Positions 8,571 to 16,193 of a stretch of 64,000 bases of DNA are shown piece by piece; position 1 is the first letter of the stretch; each line of letters starts with the position of its first letter. Position numbers and translations under genes: made by a program. The stretch comes from Moorena sp. SIOASIH. GTDB taxonomy: Bacteria; Cyanobacteriota; Cyanobacteriia; Cyanobacteriales; Coleofasciculaceae. The notes beneath the pieces are model-generated. The model was not told the DNA's origin and did not search any database. It was given only the letters and a program-made list of their open reading frames with translations. The stretch spans positions 62,001-126,000 of the forward strand of contig NZ_JAAHIH010000006.1 of NCBI RefSeq assembly GCF_010671925.1, read 5' to 3'.

Positions 8571-8696
8571 CTGACTGCTGACTGCTGACTGCTGACTGCT
8601 GACTGCTGACTGCTGACTGCTGACTGCTGACTGCTGACTGCTGACTGCTGACTGCTGACTGCTGACTGCTGACTACTGACTGCTGACTGCTGAATG
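8571..8696. repeat. heptamer tandem repeat (CTGACTG)
   Basis: About 18 copies of CTGACTG, one with a base change. Together with the AGCTATC array it fills the gap before the cytochrome b-like gene. Confidence 0.9.
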
Positions 8697-8732
8697 CTTA
8701 CAAAATCGGTTTAACCGAAAAGCCACTATGTT

Positions 8733-9344
8733 ATGAAGCCCAAATTTTCTACCTTAATCATCCTCACCTTCATCTGTGTGGTAATTCTGACTCCCTTTGC
8801 CCTCAGTCCCCTTTATCTACCGATGCTGCGGGACAATTACTTTAAATGGTATCAGCTTTTACAAGGGGAACGTTATAAGCAAATTACCGGCTATCTATCC
8901 CTAGCCTTTGTCTTGTTTGAGATGGTACTAACGGCTAGAAAGCGTAGTCGTGGCTGGATGATTAAGTTTACTATTCCTGGTTCTATACAGCTGTGGCGGA
9001 GTTTACATATCTTTCTGGGAGTCGCCCTTTTAGGAACAACATTAATTCATACTCTTGGGGCGACGGGTAAAAATTTTAATTCTATATTCCTTTGGGTATT
9101 CTTTGGTGTAACCCTATCGGCTTTAGTAGGTGTTGTCGCGGAAACCGGAGTGCTGGAATCTCCTAGAAAATATTTTGGTTGGGTGCCAGCAAAGGATGGC
9201 GTTGGCACAATGCTACCGGGTATATCTAAAGGCCCCCTAATTCGTAATCTACGCTCTATCTGGCTATCCACCCATATCTTCCTAGTTAGTGTCTTCTTTG
9301 TCATGCTAGGATTTCACATATTTCTGGCCTATTACTATCAATGA
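8733..9344 (+). CDS. four-helix membrane cytochrome b-like protein
   Basis: 203 residues with about four or five transmembrane segments (7-30, 54-70, 88-108, 115-135, 178-201). Histidines are spaced within helices (RSLHIFLG, TLIHTLG, LSTHIFLVS, LGFHIFLAYY). Two pairs in neighbouring helices are what a two-haem cytochrome b561 or ferric-reductase-like transmembrane core needs. It has no flavin or NAD domain, so it would pass electrons between the quinone pool and the extracytoplasmic cytochromes (inference). It lies between heptamer arrays on the same strand as the cytochrome genes. Confidence 0.7.
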   Translation: MKPKFSTLIILTFICVVILTPFALSPLYLPMLRDNYFKWYQLLQGERYKQITGYLSLAFVLFEMVLTARKRSRGWMIKFTIPGSIQLWRSLHIFLGVALLGTTLIHTLGATGKNFNSIFLWVFFGVTLSALVGVVAETGVLESPRKYFGWVPAKDGVGTMLPGISKGPLIRNLRSIWLSTHIFLVSVFFVMLGFHIFLAYYYQ

Positions 9345-9347
9345 ATA

Positions 9348-9469
9348 GGGAACAGGGAATAGGGAATAGGGAATAGGGAATAGGGAATAGGGAATAGGGA
9401 ATAGGGAATAGGGAATAGGGAATAGGGAATAGGGAATAGGGAATAGGGAATAGGGAATAGGGAATAGGG
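9348..9469. repeat. heptamer tandem repeat (GGGAATA)
   Basis: About 17 copies of GGGAATA (the first is GGGAACA). It starts right after the stop codon of the cytochrome b-like gene and ends about 50 bp before the thioredoxin start. Confidence 0.92.
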
Positions 9470-9519
9470 AGGTGTGGGAGGTATATTGGATCAAGAGAAT
9501 ACTTTGGCAAGAGGTAATC

Positions 9520-9993
9520 ATGAATAGTGAGAAAGGAAAACTCAGGGCAAAACTCAGCATTGTTGTAGGAATAATCACTGTTGTATTCGCAGCTGGAACA
9601 TTTTTCCTAACTCGTTCTGATGTATCTAGCCTGAGTAGTTCAACCGTGGCTGGGTTAGCTCTAATCAAGACAATGGCAAAGCAATCTGTCCCTTATGACG
9701 TTGCTCTGAGCAATAATAAGCCCACTTTAATAGAATTTTACGCTGACTGGTGTACCACTTGTCAATCCATGGCTCCCATCCTGAACAAATTACACCAAAA
9801 GTATGGAGAAACCGTGAATTTTGTGATGCTAAATGTAGATGATACCCAGTGGGCTAAACCCATTGAAAAATACCGAGTGACTGGTGTACCTCAATTCACA
9901 TTTATAGACAGTAATCAGCAAGAGAAAGAAATCCTAGTTGGCAAAATTACTGAAACAATTATCACTAAAGTGCTCCAAGAGCTATTATCTTGA
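9520..9993 (+). CDS. membrane-anchored thioredoxin (TxlA/HCF164-like)
   Basis: 157 residues from ATG 9520, chosen over an upstream in-frame ATG at 9472 because GAGGT lies just before it and the extra codons lie partly in the repeat array. It has an N-terminal transmembrane helix (about 12-31) and a thioredoxin domain with active site WCTTC (Cys78, Cys81) and the cis-Pro loop GVPQF. This type (TxlA, HCF164, ResA/CcsX) reduces apocytochrome cysteines or other exported proteins. Its place between cytochrome c genes and the System II genes resB and ccsA supports a role in preparing CXXCH cysteines for haem attachment. A paralogue is at 38638. Confidence 0.87.
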   Translation: MNSEKGKLRAKLSIVVGIITVVFAAGTFFLTRSDVSSLSSSTVAGLALIKTMAKQSVPYDVALSNNKPTLIEFYADWCTTCQSMAPILNKLHQKYGETVNFVMLNVDDTQWAKPIEKYRVTGVPQFTFIDSNQQEKEILVGKITETIITKVLQELLS

Positions 9994-10019
9994 AAACACT
10001 ATTACCATAGGTGACAGGC

Positions 10020-10235
10020 TGTTACAAGGAGTTACAAGTTGCAGGTTATAAAGTTACAGGTTATAAAGTTACAGGTTATTAAACCTTAAACAAACCAACC
10101 TTCAACCCTTCAACCTTCAACCCTTCAACCTTCAACCCTTCAACCTTCAACCTTAAACAAACCAACCTTCAACCCTTCAACCTTCAACCCTTCAACCTTC
10201 AACCCTTCAACCTTAAACAAACCAACCTTAAACAA
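10020..10235. repeat. low-complexity direct repeats (CAACCCTT / CAACCTT words)
   Basis: Imperfect tandem AGTTACAGGTTATA words are followed by many CCTTCAACC words, with TTAAACAAACCAACC repeated four times. It fills the gap between the convergent thioredoxin and pentapeptide genes. Confidence 0.85.
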
Positions 10236-10242
10236 GATCTGT

Positions 10243-10707
10243 CTATAAAGCTGCCAACTTTAAGATACCGATATCAAAACTACGAGACATTACTGCACTA
10301 GTTAAGTCCGCACCCTGAAGGTTAGCACCACTCAAATCCGCTCCCTGAAGGTTAGCACCACTTAAATCTGACCCCTGAAGGTTAGCACCACTCAAATCTG
10401 CTCCACGCAAATCGGCTTTGTGTAAGTTAGTTTCAGTCAAATTTGCCTTGATTAAAGTAGCTGCAGTTAAGTCTATCCAACTGAGGTTAGCTCTAGTAAG
10501 GTTCGCTTCGGTAAGGTTAACCCCTTCTAAAATAGATACATAAAGCTGAGCACCACTGAGATTTATCCCCTCAAGATCTACCCAACTCAACATTTCCTCA
10601 CTCAGATTTATGCCCCGAAAATCCCGTTCTCCCCTAGCATATCGCTTCAGTACTTCCTCAGGATTGGTTGTGGTAAGTTGGCTAGATGGACTAGTGTACA
10701 ACAGCAT
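10243..10707 (-). CDS. pentapeptide-repeat protein
   Basis: 154 residues from ATG 10707, chosen over a TTG 12 bp upstream because GAGGT is at the right spacing. Residues about 35-140 are pentapeptide repeats with the A(D/N)LXX pattern (for example ANLTRANLSWIDL, ADLRGADLSGANLQGSDLSG). They form a right-handed quadrilateral beta-helix. Repeats of this type are abundant in cyanobacteria, mostly of unknown function. It is on the strand opposite the cytochrome genes, so it is not part of their transcript. The repeat core is internally duplicated at DNA level (GGTTAGCACCACT words). Confidence 0.9.
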   Translation of the reverse strand: MLLYTSPSSQLTTTNPEEVLKRYARGERDFRGINLSEEMLSWVDLEGINLSGAQLYVSILEGVNLTEANLTRANLSWIDLTAATLIKANLTETNLHKADLRGADLSGANLQGSDLSGANLQGADLSGANLQGADLTSAVMSRSFDIGILKLAAL

Positions 10708-10719
10708 AGATAACCTCAA

Positions 10720-11187
10720 ACGTGATCTGGATTCGGTCTGGTGTTAATCACAATTCCTTACAGATGGGAAATTGTAGACAGACGCTAATATGGCCAGTAT
10801 CGAAGTCTGATGTTAGCGATCGCGTTTACGCAACCGTTTAGCAATGTCTAATTTAGTAGACTATTAGTAGACTAATTGAGTACACCTTTAAGATTAAAAA
10901 CTTGCTAAATGTATAAATTAATACAGTATTAATTTAAATTAATGGTATTTGTTCATGACGTTAAGGCGTTTTGGTAAAAGCGATCGCTTAGTTTTAAAAA
11001 AGCGAAAAAAAAACATAATTTAGGAAAGAGCTTATGTTGATAAAATTGTTTTATCCCAGGGTGTATTATATAGAGATAAGTCCTAAATTATTGGTAAAAA
11101 CTATTCCTAATTACCTTTTAGTTACTTAACCATGTTGTGTGGTCCCAATCTTGAGCAGTATGTTCACAAATAACCTAGGATTGCTAT
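10720..11187. other. intergenic region upstream of resB
   Basis: About 470 bp between divergent genes. It is AT-rich, with HIP1 or HIP1-like sites (GCGATCGC near 10818 and 10980) and TAGTAGACTA direct repeats (10857-10875). The resB promoter should lie here. No coding frame or RNA family was recognised. Confidence 0.5.
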
Positions 11188-12936
11188 ATGCTTGAGCATA
11201 CCTTGAAATTTATTGGCTCGATTAAACTAGCTGTCCCTTTACTTAGTATTATTGTCGCTATCTTAATTGGGGCGACGTTTTACGAATCTCAGGTAGGGTC
11301 AACTGCCGTGCAACAGGAGATTTACAAAAGTCCGTGGTTTGGGGCCTTAATGTTCCTACTAGCCCTCAACCTAGCCGTCTCAGCTCTGTATCGCTACCCC
11401 TGGCGAGGTGCGCGTAAAATCGGCTTTGCTCTGACCCATCTTGGTATCATCGTAATTATCGCTGGTTCAGCAGCTGTAATCCACTTAGGTGTAGAGGGAA
11501 TGTTACCTTTGCGCACCGATACCGCTTCCAAGAATCAGATTCGGGTTGAAGGGGAATTGTTAGAAGTGATGACACCATCATCACAGTTGCAGCAGGCTGA
11601 TGTATTGATTAAGCCAGATGGTTCAGTCATGCCCAAGCAAATTGGTAAACTGTCTTTGGTAGGCTACAGCGACAACACCATCAAAACAGTCAGTTTTACC
11701 GAAGGGGCAACGGCAGATAATCTAGCAGTAGATAATCCAGCAGTGCGATTACGCTTGAAAAGCGATCGCATGGGGCAAACCCTAGAGCGCTATTTAGCTG
11801 TAGCCCCAGTAGCCTATAGCAAAGTAGGGATTGGGCCAGCTGAATTAGAAATCATTCAGGTAGATACGGTAGCGACAGGAAAAGGAAAATCTCTGCTATC
11901 CCCCCCTCAAGAACAAAATCTGAGTCCTTGGGGTAGCATTGAGGTAACTTCAAAAGAAAGGGACACGATAGATACAGAGATTATCGATATAAAACAAGCT
12001 CTGTCATCCCAAGCCCCAGACTCCTCAGTCAAAGTCGTCGATTTTTGGCCGGATTTCCGACTAGACGCCAACAACCAACGGACCACGGCCTCCCAACAAC
12101 TGAGAAATCCGGCAGTACAGTTGGAGGTATCCACACCAGAAGGGGTTGAACGCTGGTTTGTGTTTGGAAAGGACAACTTTCCGCCAATTCGTTCAGTGGT
12201 ATCAGGAAAACCCCTAGAAGGAATTGAGATTAGCTATAACATTAAACCCCAGGAATCAGAGGATTATTTCCGGGTAATCGTGACTCAATCAGGTCAGCTA
12301 TTCTATGCTGCCCATTCCTCGAAAGGATTTAAATCTGGTACCTTAGACATTGGGAAAGCTGTCAGTCCTGGTTGGGCAGACTTCCAAATTACCCTAGACG
12401 AGTATATTCCCCATGGCAAAATCAATCGTGAGGTCATACCTGTATTTGACCCAACCGTTAAGGGAGTACCAGCCTTATTAGTCAGCACCGAAACCGGAAC
12501 CCAAACCTGGTTACCCTGGGGCGAGGCGACTACGATTAACGAACCAACAGGAGAAATCTTTGCTGCCTTTAGTCCCAAACTCTTGCAACTGCCGTTTGCG
12601 ATCGCATTAGAAGACTTCATCGTAGAACGCAATGAAGGCAGTGATTCCGTTGCCATGTGGACTAGCAAAATCCGGATCGAAGACCGGGATCACCACGTCA
12701 TCTCCCAGCGCAACGTTTGGATGAACCATCCCACCTGGTATCAAGGCTGGAAAATAGCCCAAGCTTCTTGGAATCCCGGTGACTTAAAACAATCAACCCT
12801 ACAAATCAAGCGAGAACCAGCCTGGGTAACTGCTTTAACTTGGACAGGCTCTGGTCTAGTAATCAGTGGCATCACTATCATGTTCTATGGTCGAGGGGTA
12901 GCTAAAAAACTGCGCCACCAGCCAGAGGAGGTTTAA
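11188..12936 (+). CDS. resB: ResB-family cytochrome c assembly protein (System II)
   Basis: 582 residues. Transmembrane segments are at about 12-30, 50-66, 78-100 and near the C-terminus (552-572), with a large extracytoplasmic domain between the third and fourth, the ResB/Ccs1/CcsB layout. The family's late motif MNHPTWYQGWKIAQASW is present, and the helix with THLGIIVIIAGSAAVIHLG supplies histidines. ResB with CcsA exports haem and attaches it to CXXCH proteins. The sequence looks closer to the ResB of Geobacter-type and epsilonproteobacterial systems than to the standard photosynthetic Ccs1, so it is probably a second, dedicated copy (inference). ccsA follows 342 bp downstream. Confidence 0.88.
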   Translation: MLEHTLKFIGSIKLAVPLLSIIVAILIGATFYESQVGSTAVQQEIYKSPWFGALMFLLALNLAVSALYRYPWRGARKIGFALTHLGIIVIIAGSAAVIHLGVEGMLPLRTDTASKNQIRVEGELLEVMTPSSQLQQADVLIKPDGSVMPKQIGKLSLVGYSDNTIKTVSFTEGATADNLAVDNPAVRLRLKSDRMGQTLERYLAVAPVAYSKVGIGPAELEIIQVDTVATGKGKSLLSPPQEQNLSPWGSIEVTSKERDTIDTEIIDIKQALSSQAPDSSVKVVDFWPDFRLDANNQRTTASQQLRNPAVQLEVSTPEGVERWFVFGKDNFPPIRSVVSGKPLEGIEISYNIKPQESEDYFRVIVTQSGQLFYAAHSSKGFKSGTLDIGKAVSPGWADFQITLDEYIPHGKINREVIPVFDPTVKGVPALLVSTETGTQTWLPWGEATTINEPTGEIFAAFSPKLLQLPFAIALEDFIVERNEGSDSVAMWTSKIRIEDRDHHVISQRNVWMNHPTWYQGWKIAQASWNPGDLKQSTLQIKREPAWVTALTWTGSGLVISGITIMFYGRGVAKKLRHQPEEV

Positions 12937-12937
12937 A

Positions 12938-13120
12938 GTTGTAGGTTGCAGGTTGAGGGTTGAAAGTTGAAGGTTGAAGGTTGAAGGTTGAAGGGTGAAG
13001 GGTGAAGGTTCAAGAACGTTGCAGGTTAAACGTCGTTCGCCTTTGGCGTTCCCGTAGGGTAGGTTGAACGCGCACGCGTGGCCGAAAGGCCAAGGTTCAA
13101 GAACGTTGCAGGTTAAACGT
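12938..13120. repeat. tandem GTTGAAG words and a 29-bp direct repeat
   Basis: The gap between resB and ccsA has GGTTGAAG words at 12960-13003. It also has a 29-bp sequence at 13005-13033 repeated exactly at 13092-13120. The 58 bp between them are rich in palindromes (GGCCGAAAGGCC, CGCCTTTGGCG), as if a small repeat element had been inserted with duplication of its flank. The remaining 158 bp to ccsA hold no supported gene. Confidence 0.8.
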
Positions 13121-13278
13121 TTGACAGCATGTTTAGTACCAAAATTATTTCTAAACCTGTCCTTTTGTGTTCTGTGTGCCCAAATCCGAAGTTCCCTTGT
13201 ACTATCATTCCCCCTAGCATACTTTGTTCTAGTTCAGATTAGCGTTTACCTCTGTTTAGCTTTTACCGCTGTGCTCTG

Positions 13279-15003
13279 ATGAAACCACTCCAACTCCTGA
13301 TCGGACTCTGTCTCGGAATCCTAATCCTAATCATACCTCCAACCCAACTCCAACCATCACCCCTAGACCCCTTACAAACCCTAGCCGTTCAACTGGATGG
13401 GCGCAAAAAACCCTTAGACACCGTAGCCCGAGAAACCGTAGCCAAAATCCACGGTTCCACTAACTACCGCCTAGAAAACAATCAAACCCTCAACTATCTC
13501 CAAACCTACCTATCCCTATGGTTTAATAACCGAGACTGGAACCAAGAACCCTTCATTCTACTGACCTACCGCCCCCTCAAAGAAAAAATTGGCCTTGACC
13601 TAGAACGAAAATACTTCTCCTTCCGAGAATTAGTCAGTTCCAACCTAGGTGCCATCGTTCTGGAAGCCAATCAAAAACAAGCTGACAACATTGAGCTGAC
13701 CAGAGACGAACGAGAAGCCCTCACTATAGAAGACAGACTGGCATTAATGTTACGCACGGTAGGTACCGATACCCTACCCCTAGTTCCCCATCCCAGTGAT
13801 AGTAAAGGCACTTGGGTAAGCATACTTCAATCGCAACAGTATTACACCAACGAACAAATTACCCCTCTACAGCAGAGTTACCAAACACTCAAACAAGCCT
13901 ATCGTTTAGATCCCCTACTGACTACTGTTGAGGTTGGGCAAGTCGCGGAAACACTACATCAGGAGTTAGCCGCTCTTAGCCCTGAAATTTACCCCAAGGA
14001 TTCCGTGCTGCAACGGGAAGTTAACTTCTCTAGTTTTCGCCCCTTTAGTAAAGCCTGGAAAATTTATGCGATCGCATTACTAGTCCTGTTATTAGGATTA
14101 TCCGTCAAGCAATTAGACCTCTACTCAGGTGCAGTAGGAATTTTCCTTACAGGTCTTTTCATCCAAGGCTACGGATTTATCACCCGCATGGAAATTGCCG
14201 GACGTCCCCCAGTTACCAATATGTATGAATCCGTAGTGTGGGTTGGATTTGGGATAGCCGCCATCGCCCTAGTATTTGAGCTAATCTACCGAGCAAAATA
14301 CTATCTGTTAGCCGCTGCTCCTTTATCAATCCTTTGTCTACTTCTAGCAGACACTCTTCCAGCCGTCCTAGATCCAAGTATTGCCCCCCTTGTACCAGTA
14401 CTAAGGGACAACTTCTGGCTCAGTATCCACGTTCCTACCATTACCCTCAGCTATGCTAGTTTTGCCTTAGCCATGGGATTAGGACATATTATTTTAGGAC
14501 ATTATCTAGTTGCTCCCCAATCCTTTCAAAGAATTTCCCATCTATCAAAATTCAACTATCGAGTCCTACAAATTGGTGTTTTACTGCTCACTACTGGCAT
14601 TATTCTCGGTGGCATCTGGGCGCACTTCTCCTGGGGTCGCTTCTGGGGTTGGGACCCCAAAGAAACCTGGGCGTTGATTGCCCTAATGTGTTACATAGTC
14701 CCGTTACATGGTCGTCTGGTAGGATGGTTAGCAGACTTTGGGATGGCAGTCATTAGTGTAGTTTGTTTTAATGCTGTGTTGATGGCTTGGTATGGCGTTA
14801 ACTTTGTTCTCGGTACTGGTTTACACAGTTATGGATTTAGCACTGGTGGCTCAGAATTGATTGTCGGAACCCTAGTTGGTTTAGACTTATTATTTGTAGC
14901 AGCTGCAGCTACCAGACATAACCGTTGGTTGCTCTCTAACTCTAGTGAAAATCTAGTGAAACAATTGAGTAAAAACCAACCAGTTATGGCTAAAGAGAAT
15001 TAA
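13279..15003 (+). CDS. ccsA: CcsA haem-handling/cytochrome c synthase subunit (System II)
   Basis: 574 residues. A signal-like helix (1-20) and a long N-terminal extracytoplasmic region (about 21-255) precede a CcsA core of about eight transmembrane helices. The conserved motif GRPPVTNMYESVVW is followed by the haem-binding WWD stretch (WAHFSWGRFWGWDPKETWAL) and conserved histidines (LHGRLVGW, TGLHSYGF). Standard cyanobacterial CcsA is about 330-350 residues, so the N-terminal extension sets this copy apart. It resembles the paired ResB/CcsA of multihaem-cytochrome producers. Together with ResB and the thioredoxin it forms a complete System II set beside the cytochrome c genes it should mature. 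Confidence 0.9.
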   Translation: MKPLQLLIGLCLGILILIIPPTQLQPSPLDPLQTLAVQLDGRKKPLDTVARETVAKIHGSTNYRLENNQTLNYLQTYLSLWFNNRDWNQEPFILLTYRPLKEKIGLDLERKYFSFRELVSSNLGAIVLEANQKQADNIELTRDEREALTIEDRLALMLRTVGTDTLPLVPHPSDSKGTWVSILQSQQYYTNEQITPLQQSYQTLKQAYRLDPLLTTVEVGQVAETLHQELAALSPEIYPKDSVLQREVNFSSFRPFSKAWKIYAIALLVLLLGLSVKQLDLYSGAVGIFLTGLFIQGYGFITRMEIAGRPPVTNMYESVVWVGFGIAAIALVFELIYRAKYYLLAAAPLSILCLLLADTLPAVLDPSIAPLVPVLRDNFWLSIHVPTITLSYASFALAMGLGHIILGHYLVAPQSFQRISHLSKFNYRVLQIGVLLLTTGIILGGIWAHFSWGRFWGWDPKETWALIALMCYIVPLHGRLVGWLADFGMAVISVVCFNAVLMAWYGVNFVLGTGLHSYGFSTGGSELIVGTLVGLDLLFVAAAATRHNRWLLSNSSENLVKQLSKNQPVMAKEN

Positions 15004-15402
15004 AAGGAATTCAAACTAACTTTAGCAAAGGGAATAGGGAACAGGGAACAGGGAGCAGGGAGTAGGGAACAGGGAACAAACATTCTCAAAATTGATTTAG
15101 GATTGCTATTAAAAGGCAAAATGCCAACTAATGACCAAGATATTATCCAGCTAATTTAGCTGGTAATACTTTCGATTCCAAATGCCTGGTTTTAGAGATG
15201 AGATAATTATATCAAGTTCAGATAATAATTTATCAAAAAATATAGCTTTATTATAGTAGGTAATCTCCCTAATCATCCCCTGTTCCCTGTTCCCTGTTCC
15301 CTGTTCCCTATTACCTACTATTTATAAGTGTTCAACCCCACATGATATTAATCGTTTATGGTTTATTATTAAAATAAATCGTTTTCCAGGTAGAGGTATA
15401 CT
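15004..15402. other. intergenic with heptamer words
   Basis: About 400 bp between ccsA and the Rieske gene. GGGAACAGGGA words at about 15030-15078 and the opposite strand of the same words at about 15279-15310 flank a plain AT-rich core. Confidence 0.6.
15253..15321. repeat. inverted repeat enclosing GTTCCCT array
   Basis: ATAGTAGGTAAT (15253-15264) and ATTACCTACTAT (15310-15321) are a perfect 12-bp inverted repeat. They enclose about four copies of the heptamer TGTTCCC. The pair looks like the ends of a very small mobile repeat, or the stem of a hairpin carrying the array in its loop. Confidence 0.75.
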
Positions 15403-15852
15403 ATGGATCGTCGTAAATTTATGGGCTGGTTTGGTGTTGGTGCATTCGCTACTTATCTACCAGTAGCCTTAGCCGCCTGTAGTCCTGAGCAAAGTGCCCC
15501 AAAAGCAACAGAAAAGAAAACCCCTAATATTGATAAATCGGTGCGAGAGGATGGATTCCAAGCCGTTGGCACAGTGCAGCAGTTAGAAGAAAAAGGCAAA
15601 ATTATCGACAGGACAGCAGATATTCTGGTCGTGCGTAATCTGAGCAACAATAGTCTTGTTGCCCTAAACCCTAGGTGTACTCACCAAGGCTGTAGCGTTG
15701 ATTGGAAGCAAGAGGATAAAATATTTAACTGTCCTTGCCACGGTTCTAAATTTGATTTAGATGGCAAAGTAACGAAAGGACCTGCAGACAAACCCTTGAC
15801 AAGCTATGAAACAAAGGAAGAAGATAATTTAGTTTTAGTAAAAGTAAGCTAG
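15403..15852 (+). CDS. Rieske 2Fe-2S lipoprotein (PetC3-like)
   Basis: 149 residues. The N-terminus MDRRKF followed by a hydrophobic stretch ending LAAC is a Tat-type signal with a possible lipobox, so the protein is probably exported folded and anchored. The cluster ligands are CTHQGC (residues 92-97) and CPCHGS (110-115), with GPADKPL as the Pro loop. It lacks the transmembrane hinge of the main b6f Rieske protein. It resembles the small, low-potential PetC3 type reported at the plasma membrane of Synechocystis. Being next to ccsA it may take part in the multihaem chain (inference). GAGGTATACT precedes the ATG. Confidence 0.88.
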   Translation: MDRRKFMGWFGVGAFATYLPVALAACSPEQSAPKATEKKTPNIDKSVREDGFQAVGTVQQLEEKGKIIDRTADILVVRNLSNNSLVALNPRCTHQGCSVDWKQEDKIFNCPCHGSKFDLDGKVTKGPADKPLTSYETKEEDNLVLVKVS

Positions 15853-15879
15853 TCATTTAGGAGCAGGTTTGATATTGCA

Positions 15880-16131
15880 GCTGAAGTCCCCCTTTTTAAG
15901 GGAAATTTAGGTGGAGCTGAAGTCCCCCTTTTTAAGGGAAATTTAGGTGAAGCTGAAGTCCCCCTTTTTAAGGGAAATTTAGGTGGAGCTGAAGTCCCCC
16001 TTTTTAAGGGAAATTTAGGTGGAGCTGAATTCCCCCTTTTTAAGGGAAATTTAGGTGGAGCTGAATTCCCCCTTTTTAAGGGAAATTTAGGTGGAGCTGA
16101 AGTCCCCCTTTTTAAGGGGGATTTAGGGGGA
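15880..16131. repeat. 36-bp tandem repeat, 7 copies
   Basis: Seven copies start at 15880, 15916, 15952, 15988, 16024, 16060 and 16096. Each unit holds CCCCCTTTTTAAGGG, a near-palindrome. The last copy has the longer GGGGGATTTAGGGGGA form found as a single-copy dispersed repeat in cyanobacteria. After it, 16137-16166 matches the terminal sequence of the small element at 46151. A 97-codon minus-strand frame across the array is repeat-encoded and is not called. Confidence 0.9.
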
Positions 16132-16193
16132 TCTCTTTGCACCTCATGGGAGAGAGAATTGCTATAACTAACCTGCTCCTGCTCCTTTCCAAT

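Noticed and set aside
9301-9668. Minus-strand frames encoding repeated FPIPYSL residues
   Set aside because: They are translations of the GGGAATA heptamer array and overlap real genes.
13064-13279. 71-codon plus-strand frame just before ccsA
   Set aside because: It begins inside the repeat insert and shows no family likeness; its hydrophobicity reflects composition.
15849-16142. 97-codon minus-strand frame of repeated PPKFPLKRG
   Set aside because: It is encoded by the 36-bp tandem array (36 is a multiple of 3, so the frame stays open).
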